Source: Marinoscillum sp. MHG1-6
GTDB taxonomy: Bacteria; Bacteroidota; Bacteroidia; Cytophagales; Cyclobacteriaceae
Assembly: GCF_024714475.1 (NCBI RefSeq)
Contig: NZ_JAMZMI010000003.1
Span: 186,001 to 250,000, forward strand
Direction of reading: 5' to 3'
Length of the DNA: 64,000 nt
Positions within the stretch are counted from its first letter, which is position 1; each line of letters opens with the position of its first letter. This document shows positions 8,339 to 16,731 of this stretch, piece after piece. The notes beneath the pieces were generated by a model. The model made no database searches. It saw nothing but the letters and a program-made list of their open reading frames with translations, and had not been told where the DNA came from. The translations under genes were made by a program, and so were the position numbers.

Positions 8339-10226
8339 CAGGCAGCCAAATACTGAAGGTGGTCCCTTTGTCCTCCTGACTATCCACTTCAATCTTGCCG
8401 CCATTAATTTCAATAAACTCATTCACGAGTTGAAGTCCTAAACCCAAACCTTTTTCGCCGGCAGTGCCGTAGGTGGATTTTTTGTCCTGTAGCCTGAAAA
8501 GATTATTGAGTTTATGCTGTGGCATACCCACTCCTGTATCGCTCACCTGGATCAATACTCTTTCACCCTCCTGCCTTCCGCTGATCGTTACAGTGCCTCC
8601 TGCCGGGGTAAACTTGAGGGCATTATTCACAAGGTTTCTCAGGATGGTTTGTGTCATATTTTTATCCGCCTTGAAAAGCAGCCCGTCTCCCACTTCTGAT
8701 TTCAGGGCAACATTTTTACCTGAAGCCATATTCAGGAAAGTACCAATCTGCTCTCCGGCAATTTCCTGCAAATTGAGTGTCTGAGGATTATACGGAACTT
8801 GTCCTTGCTGCTGCATGGCCCAGGAAAGAAGGTTATCAAGCAAACTGGAAAGACGCTCCACGGAGTGATCAATGTTATCTGCCACTTCAAGTAGCTGGTC
8901 TGTGTCTTTACTCTTCACAAAAAATTTGATCATACGGCTGATACCAAAAAAAGAGCTGATTGGTCCACGAAGGTCATGAGAGATAATAGAGAAAAACTTG
9001 TCTTTAGTAGCATTAAGAGACTCCAGCTCCTGTTTTTGAGTCTCCAATAGACGATTGACTTTGGCCTTGGATTGATAAAACTGATAAATCACAATAGCTA
9101 ATACAATTAAAACAAACGCCAAAACAGCCACCGATATCAAGATTATTCTTTGCGTTTTCTTTTCTGCGGTGAGTACGTCGACTTCTAGTTGCTTCTGACC
9201 TACTTCGTATTCTGTTCGGAGATTGGCCATCTGCTGCACAGATTCCAAATTGGTGATGCTGTCTTTGTACGATGAATAATCTAAGTAAAAGTTAAGTGCC
9301 TTCTGAAAATGTCCCCTCTCCTTGTGTAATTCATAAAGCATGTAACTGGCATCCATGATTTGTTCCTTTAATCCCATTTGCTTTGCTAAGGCAACACTAG
9401 CAAGAGATTTTTCAATGGCTTTTTCTATGCTCCCTTGTTCCCGATACAATTCTGAAAGCTGCCATAAATAATCAGACTTTCCATATGAGTCTCCAAGATC
9501 ATCAAGGATATTAAAAACCTTGGAAAGCTCTTTCTCAATTCCTAGGGTTTCTCCTTGTTTAATTTTGATTAAAGCTCGATTTCCAATGCTGTAAGCGTTT
9601 AAAAGTCTTTGTTTCGAATAATTGGCATATTCTGAAGATTTTTGATAAAAGTGAAGGGCACTGTCTAGCAAATCCATTTCATAGTATGAATTTCCCAGAT
9701 TAAAAAAACCATAGGAAAGATTTGTAGTGTCATCAAGTTCTTGAAATATTTCAAGACTCAAATTGTGATATATAATGGCGTTCTTATAGTTGCCGTTTTG
9801 TCTGTGCAAATTACCAATTGATCCATACACTTGTCCGAGAATCAGACTATTTTGAGTCATTTCATCTAGATTAGCGCATTTATAAAAATGATCAAGCGCC
9901 ACATTTAGGCTGCCAAGATATTTGTAACCATTACCTAAGTATAGATATGCATTTTGTTGGCTATTCACCTCACCCAAGGCTTGGGCTAGACTGAGTAACT
10001 TTTGCCCATATGTGACGATTTGTCCCGGGTCAGACTCAGTTCGAGCTATTTCATCCAAGATTTTCAGTTTTGTGAGGTCATCGTATTGATTTTTCTCCAA
10101 AAGCGATTTTAAACTGTCAGAGTGGTTCTTGTTGATTTGAGCTATTGAGACTCCTGAAAGCACAAAAAGACCCACCACTATGGAAAGGGCAAGTCTTTTG
10201 AATGTATAACTGTTCTTTTTCTTCAT
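8331..10226 (-). CDS. TPR-domain sensor histidine kinase
   Basis: Signal peptide (about 1-30), then about six tetratricopeptide repeats in the periplasm (about 75-320), one membrane helix (about 353-376), a short coiled coil, HisKA with H417 in IISHDLRGP, and HATPase_c (about 520-630) with N-box NNALKFTP and G-boxes DTGVGMP and GLGLGLQL. This layout is common in Bacteroidota, where the TPR region is thought to sense periplasmic or envelope signals. No receiver is fused. The start codon overlaps the stop of the upstream 115-residue gene (TAATG), so the two are translationally coupled. Confidence 0.92.
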   Translation of the reverse strand: MKKKNSYTFKRLALSIVVGLFVLSGVSIAQINKNHSDSLKSLLEKNQYDDLTKLKILDEIARTESDPGQIVTYGQKLLSLAQALGEVNSQQNAYLYLGNGYKYLGSLNVALDHFYKCANLDEMTQNSLILGQVYGSIGNLHRQNGNYKNAIIYHNLSLEIFQELDDTTNLSYGFFNLGNSYYEMDLLDSALHFYQKSSEYANYSKQRLLNAYSIGNRALIKIKQGETLGIEKELSKVFNILDDLGDSYGKSDYLWQLSELYREQGSIEKAIEKSLASVALAKQMGLKEQIMDASYMLYELHKERGHFQKALNFYLDYSSYKDSITNLESVQQMANLRTEYEVGQKQLEVDVLTAEKKTQRIILISVAVLAFVLIVLAIVIYQFYQSKAKVNRLLETQKQELESLNATKDKFFSIISHDLRGPISSFFGISRMIKFFVKSKDTDQLLEVADNIDHSVERLSSLLDNLLSWAMQQQGQVPYNPQTLNLQEIAGEQIGTFLNMASGKNVALKSEVGDGLLFKADKNMTQTILRNLVNNALKFTPAGGTVTISGRQEGERVLIQVSDTGVGMPQHKLNNLFRLQDKKSTYGTAGEKGLGLGLQLVNEFIEINGGKIEVDSQEDKGTTFSIWLPAN

Positions 10227-10573
10227 TAGCCTGGGGGATACCTTAATTCAGGATCAAAATCAAGATATCCTCCAGCAGGGTCTGCTGGCTTCACGGAGAT
10301 AGTATATTTCTCAGTGGTAGGGTTTGGGATAGATGAATTGGTAACACCTTTTGGTGTTTTGGTATCATCCCCATTTACTTGTTTTATTATAGCACTTTTG
10401 TTAGGCTTAATTTTCACTTTTGAGATGGTATCATCGGCAATCCAATCAACTTCGTCATTTTCATTAACACCAGTTTTTGGACTGTCTGGCCCCACAGGGG
10501 TCCAGTTTGTTGAGCCGTTGGGGCTCCATTTCAAGGTGGTGCCGTCTAAGGTCAGGTAAATGCTTGTCGCCAT
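10226..10573 (-). CDS. small hypothetical protein coupled to the TPR kinase
   Basis: 115 residues without a signal peptide or membrane segment, rich in Asp, Thr, Pro and Gly, with WSPNGSTNWTPV near the N-terminus and a possible beta-sandwich make-up. I do not recognise the family. Its TAA stop shares a base with the kinase ATG, which argues that it is a real, expressed gene and possibly part of the same signalling unit. Confidence 0.65.
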   Translation of the reverse strand: MATSIYLTLDGTTLKWSPNGSTNWTPVGPDSPKTGVNENDEVDWIADDTISKVKIKPNKSAIIKQVNGDDTKTPKGVTNSSIPNPTTEKYTISVKPADPAGGYLDFDPELRYPPG

Positions 10574-11259
10574 AATTTAATTTTGTTTAGCGGTAAAAAT
10601 ATTATCATTTGATGGCATGAATATATCAAAAGATTGCTTTTGTTCCATGTAATGAAAAGAATTATGCGTGAAAGATTGTTAAAAGAGGATATCTCCTCTT
10701 TATTTTGTAGGGGTTGAAGGCCTGTAGGCACAGAACGCCTTGCTTAGTACTCGCTTGCATATAAAATCAATCTTGATTTTTTGGGATTTATGCATTGGTA
10801 GACTGGGATCGCATCATGAAGGATTTGCATAAACCTTTTTTGATAAGGTTCCCGCCTACGCGGCCCGGCCTACGCGGCCCGACCTACGCGGCTCGACCTA
10901 CGCAGGAATGACGTTCTAATTTTGGTCTCATCCGGTCTGTGAATAAAAACATCTTATTACTCATATTAACCTGGTCCTAACTTTATGGGATTCCTGAACA
11001 AGTCAGGAATGACGTTATTAGCCTGGTTCTATTATGCTCGCGAATGCCGGCATCTCATAGGACAGAAAAGCACATATGCATTTTGATGAGACCTCTGCCT
11101 GCGCAGAGGTGACGTTCTGAGTTTGGTTCCCTTATGCCGTGAAGGAATGACATTCACATTGCAGTGGCAAGACAATCTATTATCATTTGATAGTGTCCTA
11201 CTGACAAAATAAATTGTATACACAATCTAGGTAGCTCCAAAAATGAAATCCACGCACAT
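10574..11259. other. gene-free, repeat-bearing spacer
   Basis: No convincing gene. The stretch contains a tandem 14-bp GC-rich repeat (10855-10906), several 'aggaatgacgtt' pieces (10904-10915 and later) and a short hairpin with CCTCTGCCTGCGCAGAGG (about 11091-11108). The composition is patchy and unlike the flanking genes, and suggests accumulated remnants of dispersed hairpin repeats. Confidence 0.6.
10855..10906. repeat. tandem 14-bp repeat (3.7 units) in a palindromic element
   Basis: Units CCTACGCGGCCCGG, CCTACGCGGCCCGA, CCTACGCGGCTCGA and a partial CCTACGCAGG follow each other without spacers, then AATGACGTT. The reverse complement of the same unit is tandemly repeated at 35368-35418, and a single copy lies at 35051-35064. 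Confidence 0.85.
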
Positions 11260-11291
11260 AAAAAAAGCACAAATCCTTTTGGATCTGTGCT
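11260..11291 (-). terminator. terminator of the small gene at 11318
   Basis: On the minus strand an 11-bp stem (AGCACAGATCC/GGATTTGTGCT, one G-U) with an AAAA loop is followed by six T. It lies 27 bases past the stop of the small gene and supports that gene being transcribed. Confidence 0.8.
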
Positions 11292-11317
11292 CTTATGCTT
11301 TGCTGGTAAGGACCTCC

Positions 11318-11506
11318 TTAATTGTCCATTATTTGAAGATGGTTATTGAGAAACCATCTGACACTCAATAACCGTGTCGTCAATTTATGATCTATAGCCC
11401 GCTCTAAATTAAAATCGAGATGTCTCAGTATATTAGTAGCGCAGAGCGGAAATAGCGCCTTCTCATCATTAGTCAGTTCTTGAAAAAGATTCGTATTTAC
11501 ATTCAT
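11318..11506 (-). CDS. small hypothetical protein (62 aa)
   Basis: Hydrophilic, mostly helical 62-residue protein (NLFQELTNDEKALFPLCATNILRHLDFNLERAIDHK). No family recognised and no signal peptide. A strong intrinsic terminator directly downstream on the same strand makes a real transcript likely. Confidence 0.5.
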   Translation of the reverse strand: MNVNTNLFQELTNDEKALFPLCATNILRHLDFNLERAIDHKLTTRLLSVRWFLNNHLQIMDN

Positions 11507-11659
11507 AATCGTCTCAACTAGCAGATTAATTTTGTATAATTTTATATTACAAAAGTGCTATTTCCATTGAGTCTGCAAAAACATTGTCGACCAAACAGGA
11601 ATTATCGTCGTTGAATCAGAATTTTCAGACCTGAGAACGGCCATCATGATAGAAATAAT

Positions 11660-12466
11660 TTAATCCGCAAGAAAATGATGCCTGGTGAAGATATTACCGG
11701 GTGTGATCTTGTACTCCAACTCTTCACCATCTTCGTAGTAGTGTAGTTTCATGTCATCGGTACCGAAAACATAAACATTCATTTCAATATTCAGATTGAT
11801 ATCATGTGAAAAGACTTTTTTCATCAGGTCCCAGGAACGACGAAATTCCTTACGCTCATTTTTAGACAACTCTGATACATGCATATGAATGGTATTTGAG
11901 CTAATGTACCCCTCACGCAGTTCAACTTTCACTTCACTCAGTCCAATTTCCCTCGCCTTCTGTCCCTGGTCATACATATGCCGAGCAACCCGATCATGAT
12001 TCTCAATTGATAGTAGTCTTTCCTTTACGGAATTATCAGACAAATCATGATAACGGTATTTATCATACATCCACTGATCGCTAACCTCGACAATTGAAAA
12101 GAGAAGGGTATCATAAATGAGAAGTGAATAGAAATTGACAGGCACGAGAATCATGGTGAAATTTTGATGCTCGGAAAAATGCTTCACGAACACATCGAGA
12201 TCCTCCCCGACTCCAATATCCTTTTTCTTAATGTTCAACTTATCCATGTCAATATGATGCCCCTGTTCTAATAAGAACTCCAGAAATGCCCTGGAACTGG
12301 CAAACTGATGAACCATATCCTCAATCTGATCAATATGGTTTTCCTTGATGTATTCCTTCATGGTTTCCCCGACCTCGACATACTGCTTGGTGCTTTGGGC
12401 GGAGGCAATAGATAATTGGATCATCAGAATGATGATCGAGACAAGAATAGGTTTGATGGTTTTCAT
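11660..12466 (-). CDS. secreted hypothetical protein
   Basis: The start is placed at 12466, because MKTIKPILVSIIILMIQLSIASAQ is a textbook signal peptide with cleavage after SAQ. An upstream in-frame Met at 12514 would add 16 residues and hide it. The mature protein, about 245 residues, is mixed helix/strand with no motif I recognise. It is probably periplasmic. It follows the ABC ATPase gene on the same strand after a gap of about 75 bases. Confidence 0.65.
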   Translation of the reverse strand: MKTIKPILVSIIILMIQLSIASAQSTKQYVEVGETMKEYIKENHIDQIEDMVHQFASSRAFLEFLLEQGHHIDMDKLNIKKKDIGVGEDLDVFVKHFSEHQNFTMILVPVNFYSLLIYDTLLFSIVEVSDQWMYDKYRYHDLSDNSVKERLLSIENHDRVARHMYDQGQKAREIGLSEVKVELREGYISSNTIHMHVSELSKNERKEFRRSWDLMKKVFSHDINLNIEMNVYVFGTDDMKLHYYEDGEELEYKITPGNIFTRHHFLAD

Positions 12467-12543
12467 CGCTATTGGTTGAATTCCTAAAAATAAGTAAAGG
12501 AAGGGTGAACACAAACTTCAGGCCATCTAAGAAGTTTTCAGCG

Positions 12544-13533
12544 TCACGATTCAGACATTCTTAATACACTCTCCTTATCAATATCCAGGGATATTCTGTC
12601 CCCAACTTGAAACTGTTTTTGGCCATCCAATACGTAGAGTAGCTTTTTGGGAGAAATTTCTACCATCAAAACCTGGTGGGCACCTCTGTACATCAGCTCC
12701 TTAATTTCAAATCCCCGGGAATCCCTTTGTTTAGCCCTAATATTCTCAATGCGAATGGCTTGTCCTTCATTCTCCAGTCCTAGCTTTTTAGCCATCGCCG
12801 GGCTTAACTTGTTGATTGGGCCGAGTAATGATGCAATATCAAAATTCAATGGATTATCATAGATAGACTTTGGAGTTCCCTCCTGCTTCATCTCGCCATC
12901 AATCAGAACAATCATTTTGTCCGCAATCATCGCATCTCTTACATCATGAGTTACCAACAAAACGGCAGTATTGGTCTCCCGGGCCAGCCTTCTGACCTCT
13001 GCCAGACACAGCGCTGCATTCATGGGATCGAGTGCACTAAATGGCTCATCCATTAGGAGGACCTCAGGCTCCGTGGACATGGCCATGGCGATCGCCAACC
13101 GTTGTTGCTGTCCACCGGAAAGACCCCTCGGATAATGACCTTCAAACTCACGCAGTCTAAAAAAATCGATTAAGTAATCCACTCGCTCAGACCGGTATTC
13201 AGAGGTATAGCCAGTCAAAGCGGCGTTGAGATTCCCTCGAAGGGTTAGGTTAGGCCCAAGATCATACTGTTGATGTACTAATTTGATCTCCTCATAGCCT
13301 GGCACCAATCGAATCTCCGGACCTTCCATTATCTCCCCCTGAAAGTAAACTTCACCTTCATCCGGATCCAAATGACCAGCGAGCATCCTCAAAAGTGTGG
13401 ATTTACCTGATCCACTCGGCCCAACAATGGATATAAAATCACCAGAGTCGATGCTCAGGGAAATATTCTTCAATACTGCCCGCTCCTCCTGGTTATAGCT
13501 GAATGAAACGGATTTAGTTTGTAATATTGCCAA
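12544..13533 (-). CDS. ABC transporter ATP-binding protein (CysA/PotA-like)
   Basis: ATPase subunit with Walker A GPSGSGKST (38-46), Q-loop VHQQYD, signature LSGGQQQR, Walker B VLLMDEP and H-loop VTHD. The C-terminal region of about 90 residues (IRIENIRAKQRD... LYVLDGQKQFQVGDRISLDI) resembles the TOBE-like regulatory domain of import ATPases such as CysA/PotA. No permease or binding protein gene is beside it, so its transporter partner and substrate are unknown. The gene starts 10 bases after the aldo/keto reductase stop and is probably cotranscribed with it. Confidence 0.85.
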   Translation of the reverse strand: MAILQTKSVSFSYNQEERAVLKNISLSIDSGDFISIVGPSGSGKSTLLRMLAGHLDPDEGEVYFQGEIMEGPEIRLVPGYEEIKLVHQQYDLGPNLTLRGNLNAALTGYTSEYRSERVDYLIDFFRLREFEGHYPRGLSGGQQQRLAIAMAMSTEPEVLLMDEPFSALDPMNAALCLAEVRRLARETNTAVLLVTHDVRDAMIADKMIVLIDGEMKQEGTPKSIYDNPLNFDIASLLGPINKLSPAMAKKLGLENEGQAIRIENIRAKQRDSRGFEIKELMYRGAHQVLMVEISPKKLLYVLDGQKQFQVGDRISLDIDKESVLRMSES

Positions 13534-13543
13534 ACGAACTGGA

Positions 13544-14494
13544 TTAATATTCGAACAGATCTTTTAAACCGTAAGGAGAACCTTCCACGGTAAACAACTC
13601 GCCCATTACATATCGATGCTTAGGCATGATACCCAATGATCTTAAGTCCTCCCTGTCCAGCTTAATTTCTGATGCCTTAAAATTTTCCACCAAACGATCT
13701 TCATTGACGGTTTTGGGAATGACTGCCACTCCACGTGATATCGACCAGGCAATGAGCACCTGGGCCGGTGTACAGCCATGTTTTTCTGAGATGGCTGTCA
13801 CAGCAGGTTCCTGTAACAGTATGGGAAAGGGTTTTCCATGATTATCAACCTGACGATATGGGGCACCTAATGGACCGTAAGCCGTCATTAGGATATCATT
13901 TTCTCTGCAATAATCGTACAAGGTACCCTGAGGTAAGTATGGGTGCATTTCCACCTGATTCATTTCAGGTGGTATCCATGCAGCATCAATAATGGATTGC
14001 AACACGGAAATATTAGAGTTACTCAATCCAATGTGCCGGATCAATTCGTCATCGACACAATCCTCCATGGCTTCCCAGGTCTCCTCAAGCGGAGCCTCTT
14101 CAAGGCTTAACAAATCTTCTGCTCCTCCTGGTGTTTGAACGCCATGCTTATGTGCCACCGGCCAATGAATAAGATAAAGATCAAGGTAGTCAACCTTTAG
14201 ATCACGGAGTGACTGCTTAACTGATGACCTCACATGCTGGGGCAAATGGCAATCATTCCAAAGTTTGGAGGTGATCCAAAGGTCCTCCCGCTGAACGTCA
14301 CCCGCCTTCATAGCGTCCCTGATCGCTTCACCAACTTCCTTTTCATTTTTGTAAAAGGCGGCACAGTCAAAATGCCTGTAACCCACTTCAATTGCCATTC
14401 TAACAATATTTTTTACCAGTCCTGGTTCAGATTTAAACGTACCCAGACCTAGAATAGGCATTTCATCTTTATTAGCGAATTTGAGTGTCTTCAT
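13544..14494 (-). CDS. aldo/keto reductase
   Basis: NAD(P)H-dependent oxidoreductase of the AKR superfamily. The catalytic tetrad is visible as D43 and Y48 (HFDCAAFYKNEKEVG), K77 (TSKLWN) and H110 (YLIHWP). The family signature around 255-275 (GVAVIPKTVNEDRLVENF) is also present. Cytosolic, 316 residues, normal length. Physiological substrate cannot be told from the sequence; candidates are sugar aldehydes and reactive carbonyls. Its promoter region lies in the gap facing the sigma-54 regulon. Confidence 0.9.
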   Translation of the reverse strand: MKTLKFANKDEMPILGLGTFKSEPGLVKNIVRMAIEVGYRHFDCAAFYKNEKEVGEAIRDAMKAGDVQREDLWITSKLWNDCHLPQHVRSSVKQSLRDLKVDYLDLYLIHWPVAHKHGVQTPGGAEDLLSLEEAPLEETWEAMEDCVDDELIRHIGLSNSNISVLQSIIDAAWIPPEMNQVEMHPYLPQGTLYDYCRENDILMTAYGPLGAPYRQVDNHGKPFPILLQEPAVTAISEKHGCTPAQVLIAWSISRGVAVIPKTVNEDRLVENFKASEIKLDREDLRSLGIMPKHRYVMGELFTVEGSPYGLKDLFEY

Positions 14495-14635
14495 ATCTAT
14501 AGCGGAATTCAGCCTGAAACATATCTATACCCATTAAACTGGTTTTGTTTCAAAAACGGAAGATAAAAATCTTTCATCAGACAGGAAATACAGGTGTATA
14601 GAAAAACCTGTTGTACGTTTCACATTGAAACCTCA

Positions 14636-14652
14636 TTTCTCAAAATGAGAAA
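14636..14652. promoter_or_regulatory. palindromic activator site (copy 1)
   Basis: Perfect 17-bp palindrome TTTCTCAAAATGAGAAA, followed at once by a half-site TTCTCAAAA (14654-14662). The same palindrome, extended to 19 bp, occurs at 20596-20614. Both lie 60-90 bases upstream of matching sigma-54-like promoters, the position expected of an enhancer site for the NtrC-type regulator encoded between them. Confidence 0.75.
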
Positions 14653-14727
14653 ATTCTCAAAAGGTAAAAACCGCCAAACAACCCACTCAATACTGAAAAT
14701 AAGCGATTTACATCAAATACCCTCCCG

Positions 14728-14743
14728 TGGCATGGCTATTGAA
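14728..14743 (+). promoter_or_regulatory. sigma-54-like promoter (copy 1)
   Basis: TGGCAT-N5-TTGAA matches the -24/-12 pattern TGGCAC-N5-TTGCA with exact spacing. It lies 30 bases before the ATG of the DUF4382 lipoprotein gene. The partner at 20677-20692 has the same spacing and the same unusual TTGAATC at -12. Confidence 0.7.
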
Positions 14744-14772
14744 TCTAAATAGGCGGACTAAATATTAAAGAC

Positions 14773-15693
14773 ATGCATTACTCAAAAGTTAGTACTAGTA
14801 TCTGGATTATTGCGGCCTTAGCAGGATCTTTATTGCTGGCAGCATGTAATGACGATGTTGAATCAAAAGGACAAGTAAGTGTAAGCGTAACAGATGCAGC
14901 CGTTGATGCTGAAAACATTAGTGGCGTTTATCTGTCAGTGACCGAGGTTCAGGCAAAATCTGAGTCCGGAATATCTACTGTAGCAAGATTTGATGAGCCT
15001 AAAGAATTTAATGTCATGGCCTATCAAAATGGAGAAGTGTTTGACTTAGGTGATGGAGAGCTTGCAGCCGGAATTTACAGTGAATTGAGATTGATTCTTA
15101 GCGAGGGAGGTTCCTATGTTACCTATGAAGATGGATCATCAGTAAATATGGAAGTACCAAGCGGGACAACGACAGGTTATAAGATCAAGGGTGATTTTCA
15201 AATTTCCGCAAACAATGAAACAGATTTGGTCATTGACATTGACCTGAGGAAAACCCTGGTTACCAGTGGAATCAATGAGAATGAGTATTTACTTCGTCCT
15301 ACCGCAAGGCTGATTATCGGTCCGAATACTGGGACGATTACCGGTTCGGTAGAAGTTGATACAGCGAGCAATGACAGATTGGTTGTTTACGCATATGCTG
15401 AAGGAACTTTCGATAGTTCTGAAGCTGATGCCCCTGCTGAAGGGGAAGCAAGGTTCGACAACTCTATTAATAGTGCAATTGTTGCAAAAGATGGGTCTTT
15501 TACCCTGGCTTTCATGGAAGAAGGTGACTACGAACTTATCTTTTCAAACTACACCATGAATGAAGTAGAAAACTCATATGACTATGAAGCTATGATAGCT
15601 GCGAATTTATCAATCAATGGCATTTTACTGAATGACCTGGTGACAGTTGAAGCCAATTCGACAACTATGTTGCTGGTTAATTTGAACCTGTAA
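14773..15693 (+). CDS. DUF4382 lipoprotein
   Basis: Lipoprotein signal with lipobox LLLAAC (C25). A DUF4382 domain follows (about 33-185), with VSVSVTDAAVDAENISGVYLSVTEV, FDLGDGELAAGIYSELRLIL and LRPTARLI. A second beta-rich domain of about 110 residues (GTITGSVEVD to the end) resembles the carboxypeptidase-regulatory-like folds often found after DUF4382. The role is unknown; it is probably attached to the outer membrane. It is the first gene of the sigma-54 operon that also encodes the sensor kinase and the activator, so it may be part of the sensing device. Confidence 0.85.
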   Translation: MHYSKVSTSIWIIAALAGSLLLAACNDDVESKGQVSVSVTDAAVDAENISGVYLSVTEVQAKSESGISTVARFDEPKEFNVMAYQNGEVFDLGDGELAAGIYSELRLILSEGGSYVTYEDGSSVNMEVPSGTTTGYKIKGDFQISANNETDLVIDIDLRKTLVTSGINENEYLLRPTARLIIGPNTGTITGSVEVDTASNDRLVVYAYAEGTFDSSEADAPAEGEARFDNSINSAIVAKDGSFTLAFMEEGDYELIFSNYTMNEVENSYDYEAMIAANLSINGILLNDLVTVEANSTTMLLVNLNL

Positions 15694-15757
15694 CTATGAT
15701 ATACAAGGGGTGCTCAGCGCCTCTTGTTTAATGAAATTTAGATGTAACGAAAAAGTC

Positions 15758-16174
15758 ATGAATGCAATACAAAGACTTTTTATGGCAGAGGAGAAGCAGG
15801 CGTTAAACTACCTGGTGTCTTTGGCATTCGCCGAGAAAAACCTGACCGCAAGGGATATAGAAATTCTGCAAAGTCATCTGGACTTTTTAGACTATAACCA
15901 TTTCCGGGCGATTAAAGGAAAAAAAGCAATCCCTCAAGATCCATTCATTAGATTTCAGATGATCTATTTACTAGAGGAAAGCCTTATGGAAAATGGAGGG
16001 CTATCTGAAAAAGAAATTAATCTCATGAGTCGTTTGTTCTCATACTTTAGCATCCGAATAGATCGTTTAAGAGAATTATTTCAATACTTAAAAATGAACA
16101 TAGCCAATGAACATGACCTGAATCAAGCTTATCACAACCTATCCTACCTTATCAACCCAGCCAAGGCATCATAA
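15758..16174 (+). CDS. helical hypothetical protein (TerB-like size and make-up)
   Basis: About 138 residues, all helical, without signal peptide or membrane segment: MNAIQRLFMAEEKQALNYLVSLAFAEKNLTARDIEIL and so on. An in-frame Met at 15710 would add 16 residues with no supporting features, so 15758 is preferred. The succession of short helices with acidic turns recalls TerB-like or tellurite-resistance folds, but that is only an impression. Second gene of the sigma-54 operon. Confidence 0.6.
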   Translation: MNAIQRLFMAEEKQALNYLVSLAFAEKNLTARDIEILQSHLDFLDYNHFRAIKGKKAIPQDPFIRFQMIYLLEESLMENGGLSEKEINLMSRLFSYFSIRIDRLRELFQYLKMNIANEHDLNQAYHNLSYLINPAKAS

Positions 16175-16191
16175 AGATTAATATCAGAACT

Positions 16192-16719
16192 ATGAAAGTT
16201 ACATTAATAAGCACTTTACCGTTTTTATTATCACTAATTTTCTCATGCAGTCAAAAAGACTACTACTCAGCAAGTAATAAGAACATCCAGCGTTTTCATA
16301 CAGAAGTTGAGGAGAACACCGCAAAATATATGTTGGAACTAAACGATGATGTACTTTTACTAAAATCCATTGTAGATCTTACTAAGCGAGAGACAAAATT
16401 GACTGAAATATATCAGGACGCAACAGCCCTCGATAAAGAGCTAACCTCAATTGGCAATGAACTGAAGCTGATTGCCACGCTAAACAGAATCACTCTTTGC
16501 TCCGTATTGAGTAAAGAAAATGATGCTGCTTATCAGCGTTTTTATAAAATGGATCGAAATGAGCGCGACGAAATATTTTCAGCGACCGTTTCAAGAAAGG
16601 TAGAGGAAATAAGAAGAAAGGCAGATTCCTATGCAAATGAGGGTAACAATCTGCAGGTTCAAAAGTTTTCTTTGGAAGTTAGAGACCGAATGGAGGCTGT
16701 TTCCGAACAGTATTCATAA
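16192..16719 (+). CDS. lipoprotein of unknown function
   Basis: Signal peptide with lipobox near residue 19 (LIFSCSQKD), then a helical, charged body with coiled-coil character (EVEENTAKYMLELNDDVLLLKSIV, SRKVEEIRRKADSYA). 175 residues, no recognised family. It ends 12 bases before the start of the hybrid kinase, so it is likely cotranscribed and could be a periplasmic partner of the kinase sensor region. Confidence 0.6.
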   Translation: MKVTLISTLPFLLSLIFSCSQKDYYSASNKNIQRFHTEVEENTAKYMLELNDDVLLLKSIVDLTKRETKLTEIYQDATALDKELTSIGNELKLIATLNRITLCSVLSKENDAAYQRFYKMDRNERDEIFSATVSRKVEEIRRKADSYANEGNNLQVQKFSLEVRDRMEAVSEQYS

Positions 16720-16731
16720 TCTTTACATACT

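Noticed and set aside
10855-10906. Short tandem repeats that might be taken for a CRISPR array
   Set aside because: The 14-bp units follow each other with no spacers, and no cas gene is in the window.
11032-11223. 63-residue minus-strand frame in the repeat-bearing spacer
   Set aside because: It covers hairpin repeat remnants, has a Cys/Arg/His-rich composition unlike neighbouring proteins, and no supporting signals.
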